DNA from: JAGQOZ01 sp041399205
Lineage (GTDB): Bacteria; Planctomycetota; Planctomycetia; Pirellulales; Pirellulaceae
DNA length: 64,000 nucleotides
Reading direction: 5' to 3'
Assembly (NCBI GenBank): GCA_041399205.1
Contig: JAWKTK010000010.1
Location: 186,001 to 250,000, forward strand
Numbering within the stretch: the stretch's first letter is position 1; every line of letters begins with the position of its first letter. Position numbers and translations under genes: made by a program. The notes below the pieces were generated by a model. It was not told where the DNA came from. It did no database searches and saw nothing but the letters and a program-made list of their open reading frames with translations. Shown here in pieces: positions 20,501 to 29,752 of this stretch.

Positions 20501-20794
20501 GCAGCGAAGCTTGGCTGCGCGTCGATATTCTTCGAACGCCAGTTCTGACTTGGCTTTGGCGTCCGACAAAATATCAGCAAACGAATCAAGATAACTTGCC
20601 AGCGTTGGCCTAGTGCCGTCTTCCCAGCCGTACTCCATATCAATTCGCAGCAGTTCGACGGCCAAAGGCAAGAAATCCTTGTGCTGTGCATCCAGAAAAT
20701 GAGCTCGCAGATTTTTCACCGGACCTGCCACTGGCTCCGCTTCAAAGGCTTCGACAATCGACTCCAGGTGTTGATTCGGAAAGACGTTCATCAT
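17595..20794 (-). pseudogene. Ser/Thr protein kinase with TPR repeats (frameshifted near its N-terminus)
   Basis: The gene starts at ATG 20794 (MMNVFPNQHLESIVEAFEAE), reads to about 20525 in one frame (AFEEYRRAAK), then continues after a one-base loss as ASLPVSKAYYTAQFGVETSH into the kinase. The long frame from 20441 has only a TTG start and is not the true N-terminus. Kinase: GELGRGSFSRVYLA loop, VVLKAS lysine, HRDLKPANILI catalytic loop, and DFN in place of DFG. One membrane helix (VALACSVLLMALVAVMLV) separates it from ~10 TPR motifs. Product about 1,065 residues. The start overlaps the sigma factor gene, so the pair is co-expressed and probably forms a signalling module. Confidence 0.8.
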
Positions 20795-21406
20795 GCTTGG
20801 TCGGTGTTGTCTTCAGTGCAATTCTTGATGACAGTTGTTCGCGAAACCCTTGCAAGACGCGTTCGACGGTTCGCTTGGATCGACCTGTGCTTTCTGCGAT
20901 TTCCGGAACGCTACAACCTTCAATCCGCAGTTCCACAATCTGGCGTTGCAGCGGAGTCATGGTGCCCAAGATCTGGTCCACCACCATTTGCAGAATTTGA
21001 TATGGTTCAGGATTCTGCGATTCGTGACGCTGCAGCACCTGGTCTGCCGCTTCACCGTTCATCGTCTGACGAACGCTCCGTTTTTGTGCCGATGATGGAT
21101 CGCGAGTCCTCGCACCTTATTTAACGCCAGCACCAACAACAGCCTCCATAGTTCGCCGCCCTCCGGTACGTCGTAGCAACCGCCTGATGCGCGTCTAAAA
21201 AACGAGCGAAACACGGACTGAACCACATCTTCTGGGTCAAATCGCACTGCCAGTTCAGGCGATGTATTGTGCTTTGCCAGGGCAATCAGACGGTTCGAAT
21301 AACGCAGATACAGCTGAGTGGCTGCGTCTTCTTCGCCACCTTGGATGCGTCGCAAGAGCGATCCATCCGAAGGTTCGATCGTTTCGTCTGTTTTTTGGTC
21401 ATTCAT
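20742..21406 (-). pseudogene. ECF-type RNA polymerase sigma factor (frameshifted)
   Basis: Start ATG at 21406 (MNDQKTDETIEPSDGSLLRR). Region 2 is clear (AATQLYLRYSNRLIALAKHN, RFDPEDVVQSVFRSFFRR). At ~21085-21095 a one-base deletion shifts HHRHKNGAF to HKR-like AQKRSVRQTMNGEAADQV, after which region 4 is intact (MTPLQRQIVELRIEGCSVPEIAESTGRSKRTVER). Combined product ~220 residues, typical for the planctomycete ECF group linked to cytoplasmic or membrane kinases. It overlaps the kinase start by 53 bp. Confidence 0.8.
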
Positions 21407-21756
21407 GGTCGAATTCTCGTTCGTTTCTGGCGGACAACAGTAAGAGTCCAATCGAATCCCGCGTCCCGCCAAAAAAACTTCCTTTTGGGTCTTCGTTCCA
21501 TTCGAAACCGCGTTTCCAGCTGTAATTCTCGAATATGACGCGATTTTTCGGCCTGAATCGACACCAGCGCAAATTTATCGAATCTTCATGACGGTACTTT
21601 CGTCTCCGTTTTACTCTCTGCTGTTGAGCACGCTGCAGCATCGGTGCGGTGAACCTGAGTTTAACGGTAGACAAACAACGTCAGATTCACAACTTGTTCT
21701 TGAAAATCCAGTCCCAAAAAACATTTCGCCAAACAAAATGCAGGAGTCAAAAGGCC
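21407..21756. other. Intergenic region between divergent sigma factor and secreted PPC-repeat gene
   Basis: About 350 bp. A GC-poor stretch near 21700-21740 precedes the AGGAG of the + strand gene. No gene, repeat or RNA motif is apparent. Confidence 0.45.
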
Positions 21757-23262
21757 ATGAAAAAATCCAAAACCAATAAATCGGTTGCCACTTTGCAGCG
21801 AATCCCACGCATGGAAGTATTGGACAGCCGAATCGCGCTGTCCGCCACCACCTGGGAGACCGAACCCAACGACCGTGAATCCTCGGCCACAACCTTTGTG
21901 GTGCCAGACGATGGGCAGGTTACGTTAATGGGCGATTCCGTCAGCGACAAAGATAAAGATTTCTTTGTCTTTCAGGCTCCGCAAAGCGGCGGAACGGTCC
22001 AGATTCAAGTCAATTCACCCAACGGGAATTCGCCGCAGCTGACGCTGGAAAACAGAACGACCAGCGTTGAAGTTTTTGAAACGGAACCCAATGACAATAT
22101 CAACGGCGGAACCGTCGTTCTGGACGCCGGGACACAGTACTTCATTCGCCTGCGAAGCAAAAACGACGATTCGGCGCAGTACCAAGTCCAGCTCGTTTTT
22201 GAAGATGCGAACAATGCCGGCGGCAGTTCGGGCAACAACGGCGGCAACAATGGTTCGAACGGTTCGAATTCCGGTGGCAGCGGCAACGCAGCCGATGTGG
22301 TTGACGAAGCGGAACCGAACGGCGACAAATCCCAAGCCAACTCCATCGACTTGGGCTCGGATGGCACGGTTCAGCTACGAGGCACTTCGGACAGTTCCGA
22401 CGATCGAGATTACTTCCGCTTCACCGCAGTCAGCAGTGGTACGTTGCAAGCCGAAGTGCAAACCACCAATGGGAACTTTGCCGCATTGGAAGTTGAAAAC
22501 GCCCAAAGTGTCAATATTCTGGAGACCGAACCGAATGATGGAGTGAATTCGGCCAGCGGAACGGTTGTTGCCGGCCAAACGTACTTTATTCGACTCCGCA
22601 GTCCCAACGGTTCGGCCGCAGGATATATCGCCAACCTGAGCCTGAACGCAACGAACAACGGCGGCGGAACCAATACCGGAGGAAACAACAACGGTGGCAG
22701 CACTGGCGGAAATGTTCCGACTGGTACCGTTGCGGAAAGCGAATCGAACGACTCCAAGTCGTCGGCCGATGCCTTTGCGGTGAACCACGCCAATGCAGCT
22801 CGTTTGACCGGCACCGTCGCCGATCGTAATGACGAAGATTTCTTCCGCTTTACCGCTTCCGAATCAGGCCGGATTCGACTTGCCGTCAGTTCGCCTTCCG
22901 GAAATTTGGCTAAGCTGGAGGTAGAAGACCAACAGGGAAAAAATATCCTGGAAACCGAACCCAACAACGGCGTCAATGCCGATTCCGGAATGGTCCAAGC
23001 GGGCGTGACCTACTTTGTTCGCTTACGCACTCCCAACGATTCCGCTGCTGATTACGCGGTTGACGTAGCATTTCAAGAGCTTGGCGATTCAAATGACGAC
23101 GGAATTTTCAACACGTCTGACTTAGTGTCCGTCATGCAAGCGGGACAGTACCGCTCGGGACAACGCTGTTCCTTCGAAGACGGCGACTGGAACGGTGATG
23201 GATTTTTTGACGAAAGCGATCTGGTCGCCGCATTCCAATCCGGCAACTTTTTCTTTGGGTAA
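21757..23262 (+). CDS. Secreted protein with repeated PPC-like domains and dockerin-like C-terminus
   Basis: 501 residues from ATG at 21757, with AGGAG 10-11 nt upstream. The N-terminus has the planctomycete surface motif VLDSRIALSA. Three tandem ~130-residue domains start with ETEPNDRESSATTF, EAEPNGDKSQANSI and ESESNDSKSSADAF and contain D(R/K)D(Y/F)F(R/V)F signatures of bacterial pre-peptidase C-terminal folds, each followed by a second ETEPND half. Gly/Asn-rich linkers separate them. The end is a dockerin-like pair (GDSNDDGIFNTSDLVSVM, GDWNGDGFFDESDLVAAF). No catalytic domain is visible, so the role is probably structural or adhesive. Confidence 0.8.
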   Translation: MKKSKTNKSVATLQRIPRMEVLDSRIALSATTWETEPNDRESSATTFVVPDDGQVTLMGDSVSDKDKDFFVFQAPQSGGTVQIQVNSPNGNSPQLTLENRTTSVEVFETEPNDNINGGTVVLDAGTQYFIRLRSKNDDSAQYQVQLVFEDANNAGGSSGNNGGNNGSNGSNSGGSGNAADVVDEAEPNGDKSQANSIDLGSDGTVQLRGTSDSSDDRDYFRFTAVSSGTLQAEVQTTNGNFAALEVENAQSVNILETEPNDGVNSASGTVVAGQTYFIRLRSPNGSAAGYIANLSLNATNNGGGTNTGGNNNGGSTGGNVPTGTVAESESNDSKSSADAFAVNHANAARLTGTVADRNDEDFFRFTASESGRIRLAVSSPSGNLAKLEVEDQQGKNILETEPNNGVNADSGMVQAGVTYFVRLRTPNDSAADYAVDVAFQELGDSNDDGIFNTSDLVSVMQAGQYRSGQRCSFEDGDWNGDGFFDESDLVAAFQSGNFFFG

Positions 23263-23298
23263 GACGAAATTGACTGGCTGAAAATGGTGTCCGAATTC

Positions 23299-23332
23299 AG
23301 ACCGCCAACAAGAATGCTGGCGGTCTTCTTGT
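23299..23332 (+). terminator. Rho-independent terminator after the PPC-repeat gene
   Basis: A perfect 9-bp stem (AGACCGCCA / TGGCGGTCT) with a 10-nt loop is followed by TCTTGTTG, a weak T-rich tract. It lies 37 bp after the stop codon at 23262. Confidence 0.65.
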
Positions 23333-23436
23333 TGATAGCCGCCGAGTTTTGAATTCCTAAGCGGTTGTTATAATGGTGCAAATCTTGTGTAAACAGCCAA
23401 CCGAATTCCACGCATCAGGATCAGACCCTAACGCCC

Positions 23437-23733
23437 ATGCACGAATCAGAAACAGCGCAGACCGTCCAACCAACGTTGCGCGACACGTTAGCTCGAGACC
23501 GCACGCTACTGGCCAACGAACGGACGTTACTGGCGTACGCTCGCACGGCCATCATGCTGGGCGTTTCCGGAGTGACGCTGATTAAGCTCTATCCAGAAAG
23601 TCGTTTCGCGTTGATCGCTTGCGGCGTTTTGTTGCCAGCGTCGATCCTGTTGTCCATCTTTGCCGTTTATCGGTTCGGCATGATGAAACGCGAATTGTCG
23701 ACGCTGTGGAAGCGAGATTCGTCTGGTTCGTAG
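23437..23733 (+). CDS. DUF202 (YidH-type) small membrane protein
   Basis: 98 residues. The signature RDTLARDRTLLANERTLLAYAR followed by a helix (TAIMLGVSGVTLIKL) and a second helix (LIACGVLLPASILLSIFAVY) matches DUF202. Proteins of this family are short inner-membrane proteins of unknown function. The ribosome-binding site is weak; the annotation relies on the protein family. Confidence 0.85.
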   Translation: MHESETAQTVQPTLRDTLARDRTLLANERTLLAYARTAIMLGVSGVTLIKLYPESRFALIACGVLLPASILLSIFAVYRFGMMKRELSTLWKRDSSGS

Positions 23734-23753
23734 CAAAGAATCTTGCAACCGCT

Positions 23754-26254
23754 TTAAATCAGCGGCTGCAAATGATCGTCTTCATCGGCGCTGCAGGGAA
23801 TCCAGGCTAACGCTAACAAACGGATATCGATGTCGGTTTTTCTGGGCTTCAGCTGAATGGTTTCCAGCGGCACCGTCAGCGGGTCCAATTTATCCGCGAT
23901 GTGATCGATTTCGTCTTGCAGCTGTCGTTCCAAGTCTTCCAGCTGTTCTTGGTAGGCGAACATATCTTCTTCCGCGCGAGTGACATCTTGTCGTTGTTTG
24001 GACGCTCGGTCGAAGCCTCGAGCTGCCGTGCTGGCGCGACCGATATTCGTCGAACTTAAGACTTTGCGGCCGAAGACCGCGGACAAAATCGTGGCGCCAA
24101 ACGAAATGGCAGATTGCATTTTAGCGCTGCTGGCTTCTTGTCGTTCACGTTCCACTTTCTGTTCCGCTCGGCGCACTCGATCTTCAAGCGTGCGAATTTT
24201 GGATTCGTACTTGCGACGCAGTTTTTCGATCTCCAAATCGCGTTCTTCGCGAGCTCGTTCTGCCAGCCGAATCCGAAAATCACGTTCCGATTCGCCCGGT
24301 TCCGAGTATTCGCCCAAATCTTCGCACTTGAACAGGTCGTATCGCCGAGTTCGATACAAAAAGTCGTCCAAGTCTTTTTCCCATTGTCGATAGTTTTGGC
24401 GTTGCCTAATTCCTGCCCGACATCGGCAAAGCCTGCGTCATCCCAACCAGTCTGTTCGATATCTTCTTCGTGCAGCTTTAAGATTTGCGCGTCGTTCCAG
24501 TCGATGCCGGTTAGACTGTCCGCGCCTCCGGACAGCAGCACCAATTCTTCATCCGCCGCCAAGCCTCGACGGCTATCCACAAAATGGACTCGAGCGGCTG
24601 CCAGCAGTTTTGGCTGATACACCAAGTTGCCTTTCAGTGCCATCCGCGGCGGCAGGTAAACCTGCGTGATCTCTTTGGGCAGGACCGGCGCGTCTTGTGA
24701 CCACGGGCTGTCATCGACCTGAACTTGCGATTCAACCTTGTCATGCAAGTCCGTGTCGAATTCGGGCGACGCCTTTTTATCGTCCATCAGCCGTTTGATT
24801 TGATTGCGAGTCATCGGGCCGGCAAGGTACGAAAGGGCCCAACGAGTTTCGAAGACAACCGGTCCGTTTTCGTGAACGTTGTGCATCAAGAATACGCGTT
24901 TGCCTACGTTGGAAAGGACTTCCGACATGGCCGATCGATCAAACTTGCCGCCCGATTCGGCCGAAGCGCCTTCCAGTCCATCCAGCACTCGGTTCTTATC
25001 TCGTTCCGTTTGCAGTCGTCCTAAGAACCAAGTGCCCGTATTCGACAAACCTTTGTAGTCCAAGTCGACCGGGTTTTGCGTCGACAGAACCAAGCCCAAA
25101 CCAAACGCGCGAGCTTGCTTGAGCAGCGTCAGCAGTGGCTTTTTGGATGGCGGTTCGGAAACGGGCGGCATGTAGCCAAAGATTTCGTCAATGTACAACA
25201 TCGCGCGGAGACTGGTCGTACCTGGGCGACTGCGCATCCAACCAAGCGTTTGGTTCAGAAGCAGCGAAACGAAGAACATGCGTTCCGAATCCGACAAATG
25301 CGATATGGAAAAGATAGAGACTCGCGGTTTGCCCGACGGCGAGTGCATCATGCGATCCATGTCCAGCGGTTCGCCCGATAGCCACGTGGAAAATCCGGGT
25401 GCTGCCAACAGATTGTTGAGTGTCATGGACAATTCAAAGCGATCCTTGGACGGAAAGAAAGATTCCAAGTCCATCACACCCACTTGAGAAAACGGCGGTG
25501 ACTGGACCAAGCGAATGATGGCTGCCAAATCCAGATCTTGGCCCTTCTTCCAAGCGTCATCCAGTATGGATGTGAGCAAGATGTGTTCGCGGGAACGCAA
25601 GGGGTCAGCATCTACACCCAGCAATCCGAGGATACTGGTGGCGGTGGTAGAAATGCGGTCGCGAAGCAAATCGCCGTCTTGCATGACTTCCTTGGGAGGT
25701 GCGGCGAACGAAGACAGGATGGAAATCGGCAGTCCAGCGTCGCTACCCGGAGTGTAGATATTGAATTCGGCCGAATCACGTAACTTCCGAATGCGATCTC
25801 CCGACTGGCCCCAATCTTCTAGGCCGTTTTTCCACAGATCGGCTTGGCGAGCGGCAAATTCGTCGGGCGTGAGACCTTGGCGGCGAGCGTCATCGTCGTT
25901 GATCCAAGGTCGAAATTCGTCCGGTGTGAGATTAGGGAAGTTCAGCAGTAGGTTGGAAAGGTCGCCTTTGGGATCAATCACAATCACGGGAATCCGATCA
26001 ATGGCGGCTTCCTCAATCAGGCCAACTCCCAAACCTGTCTTACCGCTGCCGGTCATGCCAACTACAACGGCGTGTGTCACTAGATCCTTGGAATCGTACA
26101 AAACGTATTCTTCGGACCGCTGTCGACCGTCTAGATCGTATTCCTTGCCCAAATAAAACGCACCCAGCTTTTCGTAAATATCGCTTGGTGTTGTCACGCC
26201 ATTTTCCTCCATGGATTCCAGGTTGTTGTTCCGGGTGAATGATTGAAAGAACAT
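23754..26254 (-). pseudogene. HerA/VirB4-like DUF87 ATPase with coiled-coil tail, split by a frameshift
   Basis: The N-terminal frame (26254 to ~24400) has a Walker A GMTGSGKTG and Walker B MLYIDEIFGYMPP, with STQNPVDLDYKGLSNTGTW and FLMHNVHENGPVVFETRW typical of large helicase-like ATPases. The C-terminal frame (~24400 to 23754) continues QNYRQWEKDLDDFLY, a long coiled coil (LRRKYESKIRTLEDRV) and a short domain. Around 24400 a one-base deletion after ELGNA breaks the frame. The combined ~830-residue protein is otherwise intact. The start could also be the ATG at 26212. Probable role: a membrane-independent DNA or protein translocating ATPase of unknown system. Confidence 0.75.
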
Positions 26255-26488
26255 GTCATAACCGATTTCCTCGCAAATTTTAATGGCGGTTTAGCGTGAT
26301 TTTGCTGTCCGCCAGCCTGAAACTCGCTGGATCGCAAGCCCAAATCCAATGCCGGTTCTACCTTCATGGTTTCCGCCAATCGTGTGTGGATATTCGCAAA
26401 TATCGGAAGTATCGTTGGGGCTGCCAGCGGGGCAAAGTACATTTTCGTACACTAAAAAACCACTTCCATTCCTAGGACCGTCGGCGAG

Positions 26489-28288
26489 ATGAGAATTAGT
26501 ACGCAGATTGCCCTTCTGGCCGCTTCGTGTGTTGCATTTTTGGGAATTTCCATTTCCTTGATTTGGTTGCGTTCCAACCATGCTATCCATCAAAAGCAAG
26601 AACAACTTGCCGATTTACAAGCCATTGCCATGGCCGAGTCGCTAGGGAAGCAAATTTCGGTAATGCGTTCTGTCTACGCCCAGCAGGTTACCGCCCAGCT
26701 AACCGATCAAGAACGAACCGAACACCGGCTCCCTCTCCCAGCCGAACTGACGACGCAGATCAGCGACGAAATGAATCGGCAAAGTGACGGGCGGCATGCC
26801 ACGTTTGTCTTGCGCAGCAAATGGAACGTTAATCCTCAGAACCGTCTACAAACTGACTTCGAGCATCAAGGGTGGGACGAATTAATTCGCCGAGTGGATC
26901 AGGCGAATTCGGACAGGATTGAACCGTTTTGGGAACGCGGCGTTACGGATGATGGCGTTCCTGTGGTTCGAGTCATGCTGCCCGACGTCGCGAATGCCCA
27001 AAGCTGTGTCGACTGTCATAATAGCCTTGCGAATCAAGATCACGACAAGGTTTTCCAACTGGGAGACCTGATGGGCGTCGTGGTAACCACCATTCCTATC
27101 GCCGAATCTCAGCGAATTGCCGCAGACTTGGTGTCCGCTCAACGTTCCGCCAATCGCTGGATTTGGGGTACCATCGCTTTTGGAATTGTCATCACATGTG
27201 CCGCCAGTTATGCCGTGGGCAAACGTATCGGCATGCCCATTGCCATGGCTGCCAAGTACGCCAAGTCCATTGCCACGGGCAACCTAAAAGACCAGCATCA
27301 CGAGGCGGGCAATGGTGAGATTGCAGTCTTGTTTGAATCGATGCATGATATGCGGCGCAGCCTGTCTTCGGTGGTCCGACAGCTGACGCACGATGCCGTA
27401 GTACTGAATACATCTTCACTGCAACTTTCCAATATGGCCAGTGACTTGGCCTGCGAAGCCAACGACGCCACCATCCAAACCGGAACAGTTGCTTCGGCAG
27501 CGGAAGAAATGGCCGTAAAGATGAAAAGCGTTGCTAAACTGACCGACGAAGTTTCGTCCAATGTTGCCTACGTGGCTCAGTCGATCGACGAAATGAACGC
27601 GTCCATCACCGATGTCGCTCGGAGCGCAGAACAGTCAGCGTCCGTGGCGAGTCAAGCCGCTGATCTTGTGGAGTTGAGCAACACCAAGATTACCGAATTG
27701 GGTACGGCCGCGAGTGCGATTGGCAAAGTTATTGAAGTGATTGAAGACATTGCCGATCAGACCAACCTGTTGGCGTTGAACGCTACGATCGAAGCAGCTC
27801 GAGCGGGCGATGCTGGTAAAGGGTTTGCCGTTGTCGCTACGGAAGTGAAGGAACTAGCCAAGCAGACCGCTGCGGCCACGGATGACATCCGAGGCCGAAT
27901 TGAAGGCATTCAGGCATCCAGCACAGATGCGGTTGAGGCCATTCAAGAAATCAGCGCTGTCATTCAAGACGTGAGCGCCGTGTCCAAATCGATTGCGGCC
28001 GCCGTGGACCAGCAAAGTTCCACGTCCAAGGAAATTGCCAAAAGCATTTCCAAAACCGCTTCGTCCGCCGACGAAGTGGCACAAAGCGTCCGAGCGTCTG
28101 CCGAGGCCAGTCAAGCGATTACACAGAATATTGCGCGAGTGGACAACGTGCTTCGAGAAACCGCTCGAGGTGCAGAAGAGTCCAAGGCCGCCGGTGACGA
28201 ATTTGGGCGTTTGGCTGAACAGATCCAGTCGTTAGTCGTGCGGTTCGAAACAGACGACACTTCGCTGGAACATTCCGTTTCCGCGTAA
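26489..28288 (+). CDS. Methyl-accepting chemotaxis protein with c-haem (Tll0287-like) sensor domain
   Basis: 599 residues. TM1 at ~5-25, a periplasmic domain ~30-220 of the DUF3365/Tll0287 type with one haem-binding CVDCH near 172-176, TM2 ~223-243, a HAMP linker, and a long signalling helix bundle ending in the conserved tip (IADQTNLLALNATIEAARAG). The haem motif suggests redox or gas sensing. No che genes lie nearby, so it may feed a distant array. Confidence 0.85.
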   Translation: MRISTQIALLAASCVAFLGISISLIWLRSNHAIHQKQEQLADLQAIAMAESLGKQISVMRSVYAQQVTAQLTDQERTEHRLPLPAELTTQISDEMNRQSDGRHATFVLRSKWNVNPQNRLQTDFEHQGWDELIRRVDQANSDRIEPFWERGVTDDGVPVVRVMLPDVANAQSCVDCHNSLANQDHDKVFQLGDLMGVVVTTIPIAESQRIAADLVSAQRSANRWIWGTIAFGIVITCAASYAVGKRIGMPIAMAAKYAKSIATGNLKDQHHEAGNGEIAVLFESMHDMRRSLSSVVRQLTHDAVVLNTSSLQLSNMASDLACEANDATIQTGTVASAAEEMAVKMKSVAKLTDEVSSNVAYVAQSIDEMNASITDVARSAEQSASVASQAADLVELSNTKITELGTAASAIGKVIEVIEDIADQTNLLALNATIEAARAGDAGKGFAVVATEVKELAKQTAAATDDIRGRIEGIQASSTDAVEAIQEISAVIQDVSAVSKSIAAAVDQQSSTSKEIAKSISKTASSADEVAQSVRASAEASQAITQNIARVDNVLRETARGAEESKAAGDEFGRLAEQIQSLVVRFETDDTSLEHSVSA

Positions 28289-28328
28289 AAAAACGCGGCT
28301 GCCCGTTTTTTTAGGCCTGCCGCGTTTT
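28285..28328 (+). terminator. Rho-independent terminator after the chemoreceptor gene
   Basis: AAAACGCGGC and GCCGCGTTTT form a 10-bp stem around a loop containing a run of seven T. It lies just past the chemoreceptor stop codon and could serve both convergent genes. Confidence 0.65.
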
Positions 28329-28355
28329 CCGCCATGCGAATCTGTTTTTCTTGGC

Positions 28356-29606
28356 TTACCGCCTACGCACACGGTACCAACACGCCAACAACAAGATGGC
28401 CGCCAGGAATCGACTGGACGGTTCTGGAACCGCCGCCACGGCACCTCGCGGCCCTAACTCAAAACCACCGTCGGTGAACGCCGCGACAAAGTCGCTGCTG
28501 TTAAAACGGCCATCCCCGGTCCAATCCCCTTCGTCCCAAGTGGCATCCAATTCCTGCTCGAACTTGCCGGCCGTAAAGACGGCCACAAAGTCACTGCTGT
28601 TGAATTCTCCGTCTAAATTGGCGTCGCCAATCCAGGTGTTTTTTAGATCGACAATCCACGAATTCAAATCGTCTGAATTCACCACGCCATCTTCCGTGAG
28701 ATCAAAGCTGGCGGGATTGCTGTTCGATTGAATGGCACCTGCCAGCAAGTTGATGTCGGCCAATTCAAGCGAACCATTCGCATCAAAATCACCGGGATCG
28801 GTAGCGACTCCACCACCGGCAATCAACGCGTCTAAATCTTCTTCGGTCAGACTGGGATTTTGCGAAAACACAAACACGTCAATCGAAGTACCGCGTTCAC
28901 GACTGGCAATCGAAAAGTCCAACGCCACTCCCGTATCTTCCACTCCGTAGAACACTTGTCCCAAATCGTTGTTCCAATTCGGAGTGTTCCAATGATATTG
29001 GCCTTCCATGCGTACTTCACCCAACAGGCCTTCGGCTTCGCATTCTTCCAGCGAAAGACGCCAAGGATCCTCATCAATGCGACAACCATCAGCGGGCGTG
29101 GCGCCTAGCGAAGAAAACGGAATGAAACCGTCTCGAGTATCTCGCAAGGTTTGTTCGGTTGGATCTTGTTCCAAGAATTCGACCGGAACATAGATCGAAT
29201 CCTCATTTCCGTAGTTGCCGCTGATGATGTCTCGCATCTCAAACAGCGAATAGCGAATATACAAAAAGTAGTCGCCAGGAGTGTCGAACTGCAGCGAATA
29301 CGTCAACACATCCGTAAAATCACCGCCACCTTCTTGATCAAAGATCGCCAAATTACCTGACGGATTTGAATCTTCCGGCGGTACCAGTAACACGCCAGGA
29401 TTGGAACTATGCAGTTCCACTTCCTGCGGATCGTCAGGACTAATCACAATCCAACCGCCGAACGGATCGTTAAAGTCATCGACATCAAAAGCCTCGGCTT
29501 CCACCACCAAAAAATCAGTTCCGGGATTTTGGATAATGGTATCAGCCCATGAAACGCTGCCGCTCAGCATGACCACTGCGGTGGCCCAAGAGAATAAAGA
29601 CTTCAT
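28356..29606 (-). CDS. Secreted PEP-CTERM protein with dockerin-like repeats
   Basis: 416 residues from ATG at 29606; the signal peptide is LFSWATAVVMLSGSVSWA. A beta-rich N-terminal domain (~25-230, FLVVEAEAFDVDDFNDPFGG) resembles a carbohydrate-binding or concanavalin-like module. Three or four Ca-binding EF-hand-like loops follow (FDANGSLELADINLLAGA, GDANLDGEFNSSDFVAVF, GDWTGDGRFNSSDFVAAF), and the C-terminus is VPEP + hydrophobic helix + RVRRR, a PEP-CTERM sorting signal for an exosortase/archaeosortase-like enzyme. It sits convergent to the chemoreceptor. Confidence 0.8.
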   Translation of the reverse strand: MKSLFSWATAVVMLSGSVSWADTIIQNPGTDFLVVEAEAFDVDDFNDPFGGWIVISPDDPQEVELHSSNPGVLLVPPEDSNPSGNLAIFDQEGGGDFTDVLTYSLQFDTPGDYFLYIRYSLFEMRDIISGNYGNEDSIYVPVEFLEQDPTEQTLRDTRDGFIPFSSLGATPADGCRIDEDPWRLSLEECEAEGLLGEVRMEGQYHWNTPNWNNDLGQVFYGVEDTGVALDFSIASRERGTSIDVFVFSQNPSLTEEDLDALIAGGGVATDPGDFDANGSLELADINLLAGAIQSNSNPASFDLTEDGVVNSDDLNSWIVDLKNTWIGDANLDGEFNSSDFVAVFTAGKFEQELDATWDEGDWTGDGRFNSSDFVAAFTDGGFELGPRGAVAAVPEPSSRFLAAILLLACWYRVRRR

Positions 29607-29752
29607 CGTTGAAAAACGCCTCAGAAAAAAGGGGAAAAGTTGTCCGCGCCTCGTCACCGTCCATTCCCCACGTCGGCCAGATTCTAATGCTGGTGCTCTG
29701 CCAAGTCAAACTTTCTTTGGCACAAAGAGCAATCAAAGAACAAGAGGGCCAA

